From positions 1 to 24,267 of the IMG/VR virus record IMGVR_UViG_3300020578_000420: 24,267 nucleotides of DNA; one strand, 5' to 3'. The stretch comes from a virus. Position 1 is the stretch's first letter. Each line of letters starts with the position of its first letter. Made by a program: the position numbers and the translations under genes. Below, in pieces: positions 1 through 6,617 of the stretch. A model generated the notes under the pieces. That model did not search any database. It worked only from the letters and a program-made list of their open reading frames with translations, and had not been told where the DNA came from.

Positions 1-753
1 GGTCTTTCTGGTAATGGTAAAACTGTAAGTGTTGAACAAGCATGTGCCCAACTAAAACGAGAACTTATCCGTGTTAACATTACTATCGAAACTGATGAAG
101 ATGATCTCATTGGGGGATTCCGTCTTGTTGACGGTAATACTTCTTGGCATAACGGTCCTGTCATTGAAGCTATTGAACGAGGTGCAGTATTGCTCCTCGA
201 TGAAATCGACCTTGCCTCAAACAAAATCCTCTGTCTGCAAAGTGTTCTAGAAGGTAAAGGTGTTTTTCTGAAGAAGATTGGTAAGTATGTCCGTCCTTCT
301 CCTGGATTCAATGTATTTGCTACCGCAAACACTAAGGGCAAGGGTTCTGATGATGGACGCTTCATTGGCACTAATGTTCTGAACGAAGCATTTCTTGAGC
401 GTTTCCCTGTTACTCTTGAGCAAGAGTATCCCACTGCCAAGGTTGAAGTTGAGATCCTTAGTCGTTTGTCAAAACAACTTGATTGTTATGATGAAAGTTT
501 CTGCAAGCATCTTGTTGATTGGGCAAACATCATTCGTAAAACTTTTTATGATGGTGCAATTGATGAGGTTGTTTCTACTCGTCGCCTTGCTCATGTTATC
601 CGTGCTTACAGTATCTTCAATAACAAGGTAAAAGCAATTAATCTTTGCTTGAACCGCTTTGACGATGACACTAAGCAATCCTTCCTTGAACTGTATGACA
701 AGGTTGATGCTGATATTGATATCAACAAAGTTGACAACGAAGAAACTTTCTGA
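1..753 (+). CDS. cobS: CobS-like AAA+ ATPase (MoxR-type), 5' truncated
   Basis: The reading frame is open from the first base, so the 5' part lies outside the window; 250 codons are visible. The P-loop GNGKT is at visible residues 4-8 and the Walker B segment LLLDEID at about 64-70. A sensor-1-like stretch (NVFATANT) and an arginine-finger-like LNEAFLERF follow. This order is that of MoxR/CobS-type AAA+ ATPases. Cyanomyoviruses commonly carry a homologue of the CobS subunit of cobaltochelatase, which inserts cobalt into the corrin ring in aerobic B12 synthesis. Whether the phage protein acts in B12 or chlorophyll metal chelation or in another remodelling task is not settled. The chelatase partner CobT is not in the window. 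The AAA+ class is certain; the cobS name rests on the cyanophage context and the sequence pattern. Confidence 0.8.
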   Translation, partial: GLSGNGKTVSVEQACAQLKRELIRVNITIETDEDDLIGGFRLVDGNTSWHNGPVIEAIERGAVLLLDEIDLASNKILCLQSVLEGKGVFLKKIGKYVRPSPGFNVFATANTKGKGSDDGRFIGTNVLNEAFLERFPVTLEQEYPTAKVEVEILSRLSKQLDCYDESFCKHLVDWANIIRKTFYDGAIDEVVSTRRLAHVIRAYSIFNNKVKAINLCLNRFDDDTKQSFLELYDKVDADIDINKVDNEETF

Positions 754-807
754 TATGATATGGGGGAAGCAATTCTCCCTAAAACATTTGGGAAAGAGAA
801 GTTGAAA

Positions 808-831
808 AAATTTGCAAACAAATTTCTTTTT
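808..831 (+). terminator. Weak AT-rich hairpin with T-run
   Basis: A 7-bp perfect stem, AAATTTG (808-814) with CAAATTT (819-825), encloses a CAAA loop and is followed by C and five T (827-831). It lies 55 bases after the cobS-like stop and 38 bases before the next likely start. Its form fits a weak intrinsic terminator or attenuator, but the stem is nearly all A-T, so stability is doubtful. Confidence 0.3.
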
Positions 832-868
832 ACCTATGATTAATTCTTGGTCCCTTTTATTTGATGTT

Positions 869-1195
869 ATGACTGAACAAAAAAACAATCTTTGGAAATA
901 TAATGAAGGCAAAATCCTCAAAGACATTGAGGATTATGTAACTAGTACCTATCATGGGCATTACTGTGGTGATGAGGATGGGTACGCTGACATTCAAACA
1001 ATTGATTTGATGGCGGCAAAGAAACTTGCAACTGGATTTTGTCAGGCAAATATCCTAAAGTATGGAAGTCGTTACGGTGATAAAGATGGTCGAAACAAAA
1101 GAGATCTTATGAAAGTAATTCATTATGCAATGCTCCTGTTGCATTTTGATGGTCATTATACTCGTACTCAAAATGGTCTTACTGAATTTCGTTGA
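869..1195 (+). CDS. DUF3310-like small protein
   Basis: A 108-residue protein if it starts at ATG 869 (MTEQKNN); an upstream in-frame ATG at 836 would add 11 residues. Neither start has a clear Shine-Dalgarno sequence. The C-terminal half contains ANILKYGSRYG, then GRNKRDLMKVIHYAMLLLH. This pattern is the hallmark of the DUF3310 (SaV-like) family found in many phages, usually near replication or nucleotide genes. The family function is unknown; some members are loosely annotated as nucleotide kinases, which I do not see supported here because there is no P-loop. The stop codon is 2 bases before the gp45 start, so it is probably co-transcribed with the clamp gene. Family assignment is from memory of the motif. 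Confidence 0.7.
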   Translation: MTEQKNNLWKYNEGKILKDIEDYVTSTYHGHYCGDEDGYADIQTIDLMAAKKLATGFCQANILKYGSRYGDKDGRNKRDLMKVIHYAMLLLHFDGHYTRTQNGLTEFR

Positions 1196-1197
1196 TT

Positions 1198-1869
1198 ATG
1201 AAACTATCCAAGAAAACACTTTCTATTCTTAAAAATTTTGTTGGCATTAATAATTCTATTGCAATTAAACCAGGCAGTACAATTGCAACCATTGCAGTAA
1301 CTAAAAACATTTATGCTTCTGCTACCATTGAGGAAGAGTTTCCAATTGGATTTGCTATTTACGATCTTGCTGAGTTTGCTCAATCATTTGATTTATTTGC
1401 AAATGACCCTGAGTTGAATTTTACTAATGATAAGTTTGTAAAATTTGTTGATGGTAAACTTAGTGTAAAATACTTTTTTACTGATCCTGAAGTTATCATC
1501 AGTGCTCCAGATACAAAACCAAATTTGGGAGAATCTCAATTTAATTTTAATTTGGATGTTGTTACTTTTGAAAAGTTGATGAGGGCATTTAATACTATGA
1601 AGTTCCCAGACCTCTGTATTGAATGTGATGGATCTGATGTCAATGTTATTTGTAAAGACAAAGATAATAATACATCAAATACCTTTTCAATTGAAGTTGG
1701 TAATTCTTCAGACACATTTAGATATAATCTTAAAACTGAGAATTTTAAAATCCTCAAAGGCAACTATAAAGTAAATCTTTATTCAAAGGCAGTAAAGTTT
1801 ACTAACACTGTAGATAAACTAGAGTACATCATTGCTCTAGAACCCGATTCAAGTTTTCAAAAATCTTGA
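1198..1869 (+). CDS. gp45: Sliding clamp, DNA polymerase processivity factor (gp45)
   Basis: A 223-residue protein close to T4 gp45 (228 residues). ATG 1198 is preferred over TTG 1192. The N-terminus (MKLSKKTLSILKNFVGIN) and the following beta-rich pattern, including IYDLAEFAQSFDLF at about residue 57, match T4-like clamps. As a ring trimer it would encircle DNA, hold gp43 polymerase on the template and, in T4, also activate late transcription through gp33 and gp55. It lies directly upstream of its loader gene gp44, 15 bases away, as in other T4-like genomes. Identification rests on sequence pattern and gene order; clamps have no catalytic motif to confirm it. Confidence 0.92.
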   Translation: MKLSKKTLSILKNFVGINNSIAIKPGSTIATIAVTKNIYASATIEEEFPIGFAIYDLAEFAQSFDLFANDPELNFTNDKFVKFVDGKLSVKYFFTDPEVIISAPDTKPNLGESQFNFNLDVVTFEKLMRAFNTMKFPDLCIECDGSDVNVICKDKDNNTSNTFSIEVGNSSDTFRYNLKTENFKILKGNYKVNLYSKAVKFTNTVDKLEYIIALEPDSSFQKS

Positions 1870-1884
1870 GGTTATTGATTTATT

Positions 1885-2826
1885 ATGAGTAATTTTGTTT
1901 GGGTTGAAAAATACCGACCAAAGACAATCAGTGATTGTATTCTTCCTAAACTGAGTAAAAAAACATTTCAGGATTTTCTTTCTGCTGGGGAAATCTCTAA
2001 TCTTCTTCTTTGTGGAACTGCTGGCATTGGTAAAACAACAGTTGCTAGAGCACTGTGCGAAGAATTAAAAGCAGATTACATTATCATTAACGGATCGGAC
2101 GAAGGACGATTTCTTGATACAGTAAGGAATAAAGTTAAAAATTTTGCATCGACCGTATCATTATCTAGTGATTCCAACCATAAAGTTATTATTGTTGACG
2201 AAGCTGACAACACATCTTCAGATGTACAGCTTGCCTTAAGGGCGAATATTGAGGCGTTTCATGGCAATTGTAGATTTATTTTTACCTGCAATTTCAAAAA
2301 CAAAATCATTGAACCGCTCCACTCTCGATGTTCAGTCATTGATTTTTCAATTCCAGGAAATGAAAAACCAGAACTTGCAACACAATTCTTTAACCGTCTC
2401 AAGTTTATTCTTGAGAAAGAAGATATTAAATATGATCCAAAAGTTCTTCAACAATTAATTTTTAAATTTTTTCCAGATTGGCGTAGGGCATTAAATGAAT
2501 GCCAACGGTATTCTGTTGGTGGAGAAATTGATAGTGGTATCCTATCAAACTTGTCTGATATTAAATTCACTGAACTTACTAAGGCAATGAAAAATAAAGA
2601 ATTTACTGTAGTTAAAAAGTGGGTGTCAAACAATCTTGATAATGAACCTTCTCACATTTTTCGTTCTGTATATGACAATCTGTATAACTATTTGGATGCT
2701 AGAACCATTCCACAAGCAGTGTTGATTGTTGCCAAGTATCAATATCAATCTGCATTTGTTGCTGATCAAGAAATTAATCTTCTTGCGGCTCTTACTGAAA
2801 TGATGGTGGAGTGTGAATTTAAATGA
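1885..2826 (+). CDS. gp44: Clamp loader large subunit, AAA+ ATPase (gp44)
   Basis: A 313-residue AAA+ protein starting FVWVEKYRPKTISDCILP, the typical RFC/gp44 opening. The Walker A motif GTAGIGKT is at residues 44-51 and the Walker B motif VDEAD at about 104-108. The RFC-type SRC motif appears as HSRCSV at about residue 149. With gp62 it forms the loader that opens gp45 and places it at primer-template junctions using ATP. In T4 the partner gene gp62 follows immediately; here two other genes intervene. The stop overlaps the next start in an ATGA arrangement (2823-2826), suggesting translational coupling. Confidence 0.95.
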   Translation: MSNFVWVEKYRPKTISDCILPKLSKKTFQDFLSAGEISNLLLCGTAGIGKTTVARALCEELKADYIIINGSDEGRFLDTVRNKVKNFASTVSLSSDSNHKVIIVDEADNTSSDVQLALRANIEAFHGNCRFIFTCNFKNKIIEPLHSRCSVIDFSIPGNEKPELATQFFNRLKFILEKEDIKYDPKVLQQLIFKFFPDWRRALNECQRYSVGGEIDSGILSNLSDIKFTELTKAMKNKEFTVVKKWVSNNLDNEPSHIFRSVYDNLYNYLDARTIPQAVLIVAKYQYQSAFVADQEINLLAALTEMMVECEFK

Positions 2827-3236
2827 CAAGTTTAAATCATAATCAAAATCCTTGGAAGATGTTACTTCGTCGTGCTAGAGGAAACTCTAGACCTGGATTT
2901 ATGAAAAGAAACGGGACTAAAAGAGATCACTGGCTTGATGTTGAAATCACTGAACAGCATTTGATAGAACTCTATAAAAAACAGAATGGGAGATGTTATT
3001 GGTCAAACTATCCTTTAAATCCTAATGATGTTTTTAAAAAGCATTGCCCACAATCAATTAGTTTAGATCGTCTTGACGATTCAAGAGGTTATGTTCCTGG
3101 TAATGTAGTTCTTACTACTAGAGGTGAAAATCTAGGTAGAAAAGATTGTCCAGTGGATGTCTATAGAAAGTATGTTGAAGAACGAAAATTATATTCTAAC
3201 AATAATTTAGAACCAAACACACTTGATTTTTTATGA
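2823..3236 (+). CDS. HNH-like endonuclease domain protein
   Basis: A 137-residue basic protein. Residues 55-65 (NGRCYWSNYPL) and 80-103, with SLDRLDDSRGY then GNVVLTTRGEN, follow the layout of small HNH/His-Me-finger nucleases: a C-x-x-S-type knuckle, the sLDRiD strand, the GY turn and the N of the last helix. The first histidine of a canonical HNH is replaced by Arg83, and the zinc-knuckle cysteines are incomplete (C58, C75, C109), so activity is uncertain. It sits between gp44 and a DNA methylase gene with 4-base ATGA overlaps on both sides. Possible roles are a free-standing homing endonuclease, the nuclease partner of the methylase, or a degenerate relic. The product name is by motif only. 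Confidence 0.6.
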   Translation: MTSLNHNQNPWKMLLRRARGNSRPGFMKRNGTKRDHWLDVEITEQHLIELYKKQNGRCYWSNYPLNPNDVFKKHCPQSISLDRLDDSRGYVPGNVVLTTRGENLGRKDCPVDVYRKYVEERKLYSNNNLEPNTLDFL

Positions 3237-4078
3237 TGTACAAAACTCCCCTTAGATACCCTGGAGGAAAATCTAGAGCAATAAAATATTTAAGTTCTAA
3301 TCTTCCAACCATTGAAAGGTATCGTGAACCATTCCTTGGAGGTGGTTCTATGGCGCTCTACGTGACGCAGAACTACCCCTATGCAGAGGTTTGGGTCAAC
3401 GACCTTTACAGACCCCTCTACTGCTTCTGGAGGGTCCTCAGAGACGATCCTAGGAGGTTGTCAGACGATCTTAGAGAACTCAAAACTCAACTTGGTGAAA
3501 GTCCAGATGCTCATCGAATTGCATTTGATAATGCTAAACAGAGATTAGATGAACAAGATGAGTACATTGTGGCATTTAATTTTTATCTTGTAAATAAATG
3601 TTCTTTCAGTGGACTGTCTGAATCATCTTCATTTAGCGAACAGGCATCAAGACAGAATTTTACTTTTAAAGGAATAGATAAACTTCCTTTTATTGGAGAA
3701 TTGATTAGTAATTGGAGAATTACTAATCTAAATTATCAAGAACTTCTTTATGGTGAAGATGCTTTTGTATTTTTAGACCCACCATATGATATTAAAACAT
3801 CGTTATATGGTAAGAATGGTAACATGCATAAAGGATTTGATCATGAGTGGTTTGCTGCATCGGTAAATAATAGTTTGAATAAATGTATGATTACTTATAA
3901 TTCAGATTTATTTGTTAAAGAAAGGTTTCCTAAATGGTATCAGAAAGATTGGAATCTTACCTATACCATGAGATCTACTGGTAACTATAACCAAAATCAA
4001 AAAAGTCGCAAAGAACTTCTACTACTAAATTATGAACTTCCAATACAATCTGACGGATTATTTGAAGAGCATCAATGA
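3233..4078 (+). CDS. dam: DNA adenine N6-methyltransferase, D12 class (Dam-like)
   Basis: A 281-residue protein with the D12-class signature. Near the N-terminus it has TPLRYPGGKSRAI, which starts the SAM/DNA-binding region. Motif I follows as PFLGGGSM at about residues 33-40, and the catalytic motif IV is DPPY at residues 182-185. It would transfer a methyl group from S-adenosylmethionine to adenine N6. The Dam target is usually GATC, which is plentiful in this window, but specificity cannot be read from the sequence. Two start codons lie in tandem (3233, 3236). The final 47 bases overlap the gp62 start in another frame. Bases 3345-3475 use many GC-rich codons (CTC, CCC, AGG, GTC), unlike the surrounding DNA. 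Self-protection against a host or phage nuclease is a plausible role. Confidence 0.93.
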   Translation: MMYKTPLRYPGGKSRAIKYLSSNLPTIERYREPFLGGGSMALYVTQNYPYAEVWVNDLYRPLYCFWRVLRDDPRRLSDDLRELKTQLGESPDAHRIAFDNAKQRLDEQDEYIVAFNFYLVNKCSFSGLSESSSFSEQASRQNFTFKGIDKLPFIGELISNWRITNLNYQELLYGEDAFVFLDPPYDIKTSLYGKNGNMHKGFDHEWFAASVNNSLNKCMITYNSDLFVKERFPKWYQKDWNLTYTMRSTGNYNQNQKSRKELLLLNYELPIQSDGLFEEHQ

Positions 4079-4430
4079 AACTAAAGTTAATTTAATGGAC
4101 GGCGAAGATCCAGGATGGGAAAAAGATTATCCATCTTGGGTTATTACCAAATGCATGTCATCTTTCTATGATACTATCTTCATAGCAAATGAAATGAATT
4201 TAAATTATACTCTTCCTAACAAACTTCAATATGATTTTTATATAAATATTGTCAGGAAGAGAAAACGATTTTCTCCTTGGGAAAAGAAAACTAAGATAGA
4301 AGATCTTGAATGTGTCAAGCAATACTATGGTTATAGTAATGAAAAAGCACAAGCAGCTCTCAAAATACTAAATAAAGAACAAATTGAAATTATTAAATCT
4401 AAGTTGAATCGTGGAGGAAAACATGACTGA
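4032..4430 (+). CDS. gp62: Clamp loader small subunit (gp62)
   Basis: A 132-residue protein, shorter than T4 gp62 (187) but typical of cyanophage versions. Recognisable segments are MNFQYNLTDYLKSINETK at the N-terminus, KLQYDFYINIVRKRKRFSPW in the middle and YYGYSNEKAQAAL near the C-terminus. It would bind gp44 to make the 4:1 clamp loader. No Shine-Dalgarno precedes ATG 4032; the start lies inside the methylase gene, so translation probably depends on coupling to it. The stop overlaps the regA start by 8 bases. Identification is by pattern recall and by position between gp44 and regA. Confidence 0.85.
   Translation: MNFQYNLTDYLKSINETKVNLMDGEDPGWEKDYPSWVITKCMSSFYDTIFIANEMNLNYTLPNKLQYDFYINIVRKRKRFSPWEKKTKIEDLECVKQYYGYSNEKAQAALKILNKEQIEIIKSKLNRGGKHD
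4413..4417 (+). promoter_or_regulatory. Ribosome binding site of regA
   Basis: GGAGG lies 5 bases upstream of ATG 4423. It fixes the regA start at 4423 rather than the in-frame GTG at 4411, and it lies inside the gp62 coding end. In T4, RegA binds near start codons of early mRNAs including its own, so this site is a candidate for autogenous control. Confidence 0.7.
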
Positions 4431-4851
4431 AGTTGCTGAAGTAAAGTGGAATCGTGAAAGTATGGTTGAAGTTATTCTTACTCAACCTGATGATTTTCTA
4501 AAAGTTAGAGAAACACTTTCTAGGATTGGAGTTGCTTCTCGTAAAGAAAAGAAACTGTATCAATCTTGTCACATTCTGCACAAGCAAGGTAAATATTATA
4601 TTGTTCATTTTAAAGAACTCTTTGCTCTTGATGGTAAGACAGCAAATCTTACTCAAAATGATGTGCAGAGGAGAAATAGAATTGCTCAACTTCTCTGTGA
4701 TTGGGGACTAATTGAAGTAGTTAAGTCAGATTCTATTACTGATATTGCACCTCTTAATCAAATTAAAGTTCTTGCATACAAAGAAAAAAATGAATGGATT
4801 CTTGAATCCAAATATAATATTGGCAAAAAGAAAGTAGTAGAATCTAATTAA
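4423..4851 (+). CDS. regA: RegA-like translational repressor of early genes
   Basis: A 142-residue protein beginning MTEVAEVKWN; T4 RegA has 122 residues. The central part, with VRETLSRIGVASRKEKKLYQ followed by SCHILHKQGKYYIVHFKELF at about residues 45-65, matches the T4-type RegA fold seen in cyanophages. RegA is an RNA-binding protein that occludes ribosome binding sites of many early phage mRNAs. The position directly after gp62 and before gp43 is the T4 arrangement (44-62-regA-43), here with several genes inserted before gp43. A terminator hairpin follows the stop codon within 6 bases. Confidence 0.9.
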   Translation: MTEVAEVKWNRESMVEVILTQPDDFLKVRETLSRIGVASRKEKKLYQSCHILHKQGKYYIVHFKELFALDGKTANLTQNDVQRRNRIAQLLCDWGLIEVVKSDSITDIAPLNQIKVLAYKEKNEWILESKYNIGKKKVVESN

Positions 4852-4856
4852 TTTTA

Positions 4857-4902
4857 TACGGTAACCCCTTCGATTAATTTGGGATTACCGTATTATTATT
4901 TT
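4857..4902 (+). terminator. Rho-independent terminator after regA
   Basis: A 12-base stem with one mismatch: left arm 4857-4868 (TACGGTAACCCC), right arm 4881-4892 (GGGATTACCGTA), a 12-base loop, then TTATTATTTT. It would end the clamp/loader/regA transcript and separate it from hsp20. Confidence 0.8.
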
Positions 4903-4912
4903 AAGTAGTTTC

Positions 4913-4920
4913 GATAAATA
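4913..4920 (+). promoter_or_regulatory. Late-promoter-like box before hsp20
   Basis: GATAAATA matches the NATAAATA form of T4/cyanophage late promoters (T4 consensus TATAAATA, read by the gp55 sigma factor). It lies 56 bases upstream of the hsp20 ATG and directly after the regA terminator, where a new transcription unit is expected. In AT-rich DNA such an 8-mer can occur by chance. Confidence 0.5.
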
Positions 4921-4976
4921 AGTATTGGATGCCGTTAGGGTCCAAATAAAAACTCGCTTATTAAAGGAGAACTAAA

Positions 4977-5420
4977 ATGAATAAATATACCTGGGATGTG
5001 TATTCCCCATTTTCAGTAGGACTTGATGATGTGTTTAATCGCCTTGAGGCAATGTCTGGTCGTAATACCAGTTACCCACCCTATAATTTAATCAAACACG
5101 ATGCTAGTAATTACGAAATTGAAATTGCTTTGGCAGGATTTAAATCAGATGAGATCGAGGTCTCTACTGAACAAAACATTCTCAGAGTTGCCTCCAAAGT
5201 TGCGAAAAGAGATTCTGAACGAACATACCTACATCAAGGTCTCTCCAAACGTTCCTTCTCAAACTCTTGGCAACTTGCCGATGATGTCAGAGTATCTTCT
5301 GTAAACTTTGAAGATGGTTTATTGACTATTTCTTTAGAAAGAGTTATCCCAGACCATCAAAAAAAGGTTACATATTTTATCAATGCGGATACTCAACAAT
5401 TGTTGACTGAGCATAAATAG
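4977..5420 (+). CDS. hsp20: Small heat-shock protein (Hsp20/IbpA family)
   Basis: A 147-residue protein of the alpha-crystallin family. The N-terminal part (FSVGLDDVFNRLEAM) resembles IbpA. The core has YPPYNLIKHDASNYEIEIAL, then AGFKSDEIEV and the GLSKRSFSNSWQL strand, and ends with the conserved VNFEDGLLTISLER at about residues 109-122. The usual family role is to hold unfolding proteins in a refoldable state without ATP; in cyanophages it is thought to help host photosystem or capsid assembly proteins under stress. AAAGGAG (4963-4969) lies 7 bases before the ATG. It has its own transcription unit between two hairpins. Confidence 0.95.
   Translation: MNKYTWDVYSPFSVGLDDVFNRLEAMSGRNTSYPPYNLIKHDASNYEIEIALAGFKSDEIEVSTEQNILRVASKVAKRDSERTYLHQGLSKRSFSNSWQLADDVRVSSVNFEDGLLTISLERVIPDHQKKVTYFINADTQQLLTEHK
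5412..5419 (+). promoter_or_regulatory. Late-promoter-like box at the hsp20 stop
   Basis: CATAAATA overlaps the last codons and stop of hsp20. It lies 87 bases upstream of the next ATG (5507), farther than usual for a late promoter, so it may be a chance match from the His-Lys-stop codons. Confidence 0.3.
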
Positions 5421-5447
5421 TAACGGGGTAACCCAATATCGTCGGCG

Positions 5448-5483
5448 TAAGGGGGTTCTTGACAAAGACCAAGGACCCCCTTA
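5448..5483 (+). terminator. Strong hairpin after hsp20
   Basis: A 13-bp stem with one G-U pair: left arm 5448-5460 (TAAGGGGGTTCTT), loop 5461-5470, right arm 5471-5483 (AAGGACCCCCTTA). There is no pure T-run, but TAATGTAAATTGTTTTT follows. It probably ends the hsp20 transcript. The same bases contain the sigma-70 promoter at 5459-5487. Confidence 0.6.
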
Positions 5484-5487
5484 TAAT
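5459..5487 (+). promoter_or_regulatory. Consensus sigma-70 promoter (TTGACA-N17-TATAAT)
   Basis: The -35 hexamer TTGACA (5459-5464) and the -10 hexamer TATAAT (5482-5487) are both perfect and separated by 17 bases, the optimal spacing. Transcription would begin near 5494, about 13 bases before ATG 5507. It is a strong early-promoter candidate read by host RNA polymerase, driving the 5507 gene and perhaps the polymerase/uvsX/gp41 block. The -35 sits at the end of the left hairpin arm and the -10 overlaps the end of the right arm. Confidence 0.85.
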
Positions 5488-5506
5488 GTAAATTGTTTTT
5501 AACACT

Positions 5507-5887
5507 ATGGCAATTAGAGTAGTCAAACTGAAATCTGGAGAAGATGTTGTTGCTGATGTGTCAGAGGTACAACATAAAGAAACTGGAGAAAGGCAGGCAT
5601 TTATTTTCAATAATGCCTATAGAATTTTTATAGAAAAGGAAATTGTTCCAGGTACTGAAGGTGAAAATCAACAGTATACTGGCAGAATTCTTTTAGAAAA
5701 ATGGCAACCATTAACTCATGATAATGATATTGCAGTAAATCCTGATTGGATTGTATCTATTGTAGAACCAATTCTTTCTGTTTTAGAGGCATATGGACAA
5801 ACCCTCAGACCAGCAGAGCAAGCAAAAGCAGTATTTGGAGCAGACACAATTACAGAATCACATATTGAAATCGTGGAAGATAAATAA
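5507..5887 (+). CDS. Conserved small phage protein, paralogue A (possible Sm-like fold)
   Basis: A 126-residue protein of unknown function. It opens with VVKLKSGEDVVADVSEV, followed by FIFNNAYRIFI and WQPLTHDNDIAVNPDWIVSI. The same three blocks recur in the proteins at 6614 and 6954, so the three are paralogues. The first block (hydrophobic strand, K-x-G-x-x-V, then an acidic-to-N strand) is reminiscent of the Sm1 motif of LSm RNA-binding proteins; that is an inference from pattern only. It is the first gene after the consensus promoter at 5459-5487, which suggests early expression. A late-promoter-like box overlaps its stop codon. Confidence 0.75.
   Translation: MAIRVVKLKSGEDVVADVSEVQHKETGERQAFIFNNAYRIFIEKEIVPGTEGENQQYTGRILLEKWQPLTHDNDIAVNPDWIVSIVEPILSVLEAYGQTLRPAEQAKAVFGADTITESHIEIVEDK
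5879..5886 (+). promoter_or_regulatory. Late-promoter-like box before the nucleotidyltransferase gene
   Basis: GATAAATA overlaps the stop of the preceding gene and lies 23 bases upstream of GTG 5910 and 56 bases upstream of ATG 5943. If it is used, the transcript would begin near 5893, which excludes the long upstream start at 5793. Confidence 0.45.
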
Positions 5888-5909
5888 AAATAAATTCAAT
5901 CTAGTGTCT

Positions 5910-6617
5910 GTGAAATCATTTCAGCAACTTAGGTTAACCCTAATGTATCACGATAAACTTAATATTAAGTTTTGGGAAGGACTTCAGTTAAGGCAAGAAG
6001 TTAAATCAAAACTTCTTGAGATTGGATATAAGTGGTCAGAGTTTGCAAAGATTCCTCAAGAAGCAATCAAAGATATAATTTTAGTTGGTGGTAATGCCAA
6101 CTATAACTATACTAGATTTTCTGATTTAGATTTACATTTAGTTGTAGACAAAAGGGAAATTGCAAACTGTCCAGAAATTTTAGATGATTATTTAAGAGAT
6201 AAAAAACAATTGTGGTCTTTGATGCATGACATCAAAATTTATTCACATTCAGTTGAATTATATGCTCAAGATATTAGTGATGGGTTGCCAGTGGGTCAAG
6301 GGGTATATTCTATCTTAAATGATAGGTGGGTAAAGGAACCTCAAAGATATGAAGTTAATTTATCTGACCCCTTGCTTTTTAAGAAAGTTCATGATATGAT
6401 GGAAAAGATTGACGATATGATTGATAGTCAAGTAGATGACTATGATATTCTTAAAAAACTTAAAGATAAAATTAGAGATATGAGAGCATCTGCAATTCAA
6501 CAAGGTGGAGAGTTTGCTCTTGAAAATTTAGTATTTAAAGAATTACGCAATCGTGGATACCTTGATAAACTTTCACAATACATTATTAATTTACAAGATA
6601 GGAAATTGTCATTATGA
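5910..6617 (+). CDS. Nucleotidyltransferase-fold protein
   Basis: About 235 residues from GTG 5910 (VKSFQQL). Alternatives are ATG 5943 and ATG 5793, the last overlapping the upstream gene by 95 bases. The block IILVGGNANYNYTRF then SDLDLHLVVD at residues 56-80 is the polymerase-beta-type nucleotidyltransferase pattern: G-G/S at 60-61 and two metal-binding aspartates, D72 and D74. Residues 150-190 are charged and helical. Similar proteins occur in many T4-like marine phages, without a known substrate. Possible roles are RNA or tRNA end modification or transfer of NMP to a protein. It lies between two related small proteins. The fold assignment is fairly sure, the activity unknown, and the start uncertain. 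Confidence 0.72.
   Translation: MKSFQQLRLTLMYHDKLNIKFWEGLQLRQEVKSKLLEIGYKWSEFAKIPQEAIKDIILVGGNANYNYTRFSDLDLHLVVDKREIANCPEILDDYLRDKKQLWSLMHDIKIYSHSVELYAQDISDGLPVGQGVYSILNDRWVKEPQRYEVNLSDPLLFKKVHDMMEKIDDMIDSQVDDYDILKKLKDKIRDMRASAIQQGGEFALENLVFKELRNRGYLDKLSQYIINLQDRKLSL

Noticed and set aside
754-790. Small GGGGGA/TCTCCC hairpin after the cobS-like gene
   Set aside because: The stem is 6 bp with a G-T pair and is not followed by a T-run, so it is not called a terminator.
5793-5909. Longer N-terminus of the nucleotidyltransferase from ATG 5793
   Set aside because: It would overlap the preceding gene by 95 bases, has a low-complexity Gln/Lys-rich sequence, and lies upstream of the late-promoter-like box at 5879-5886.
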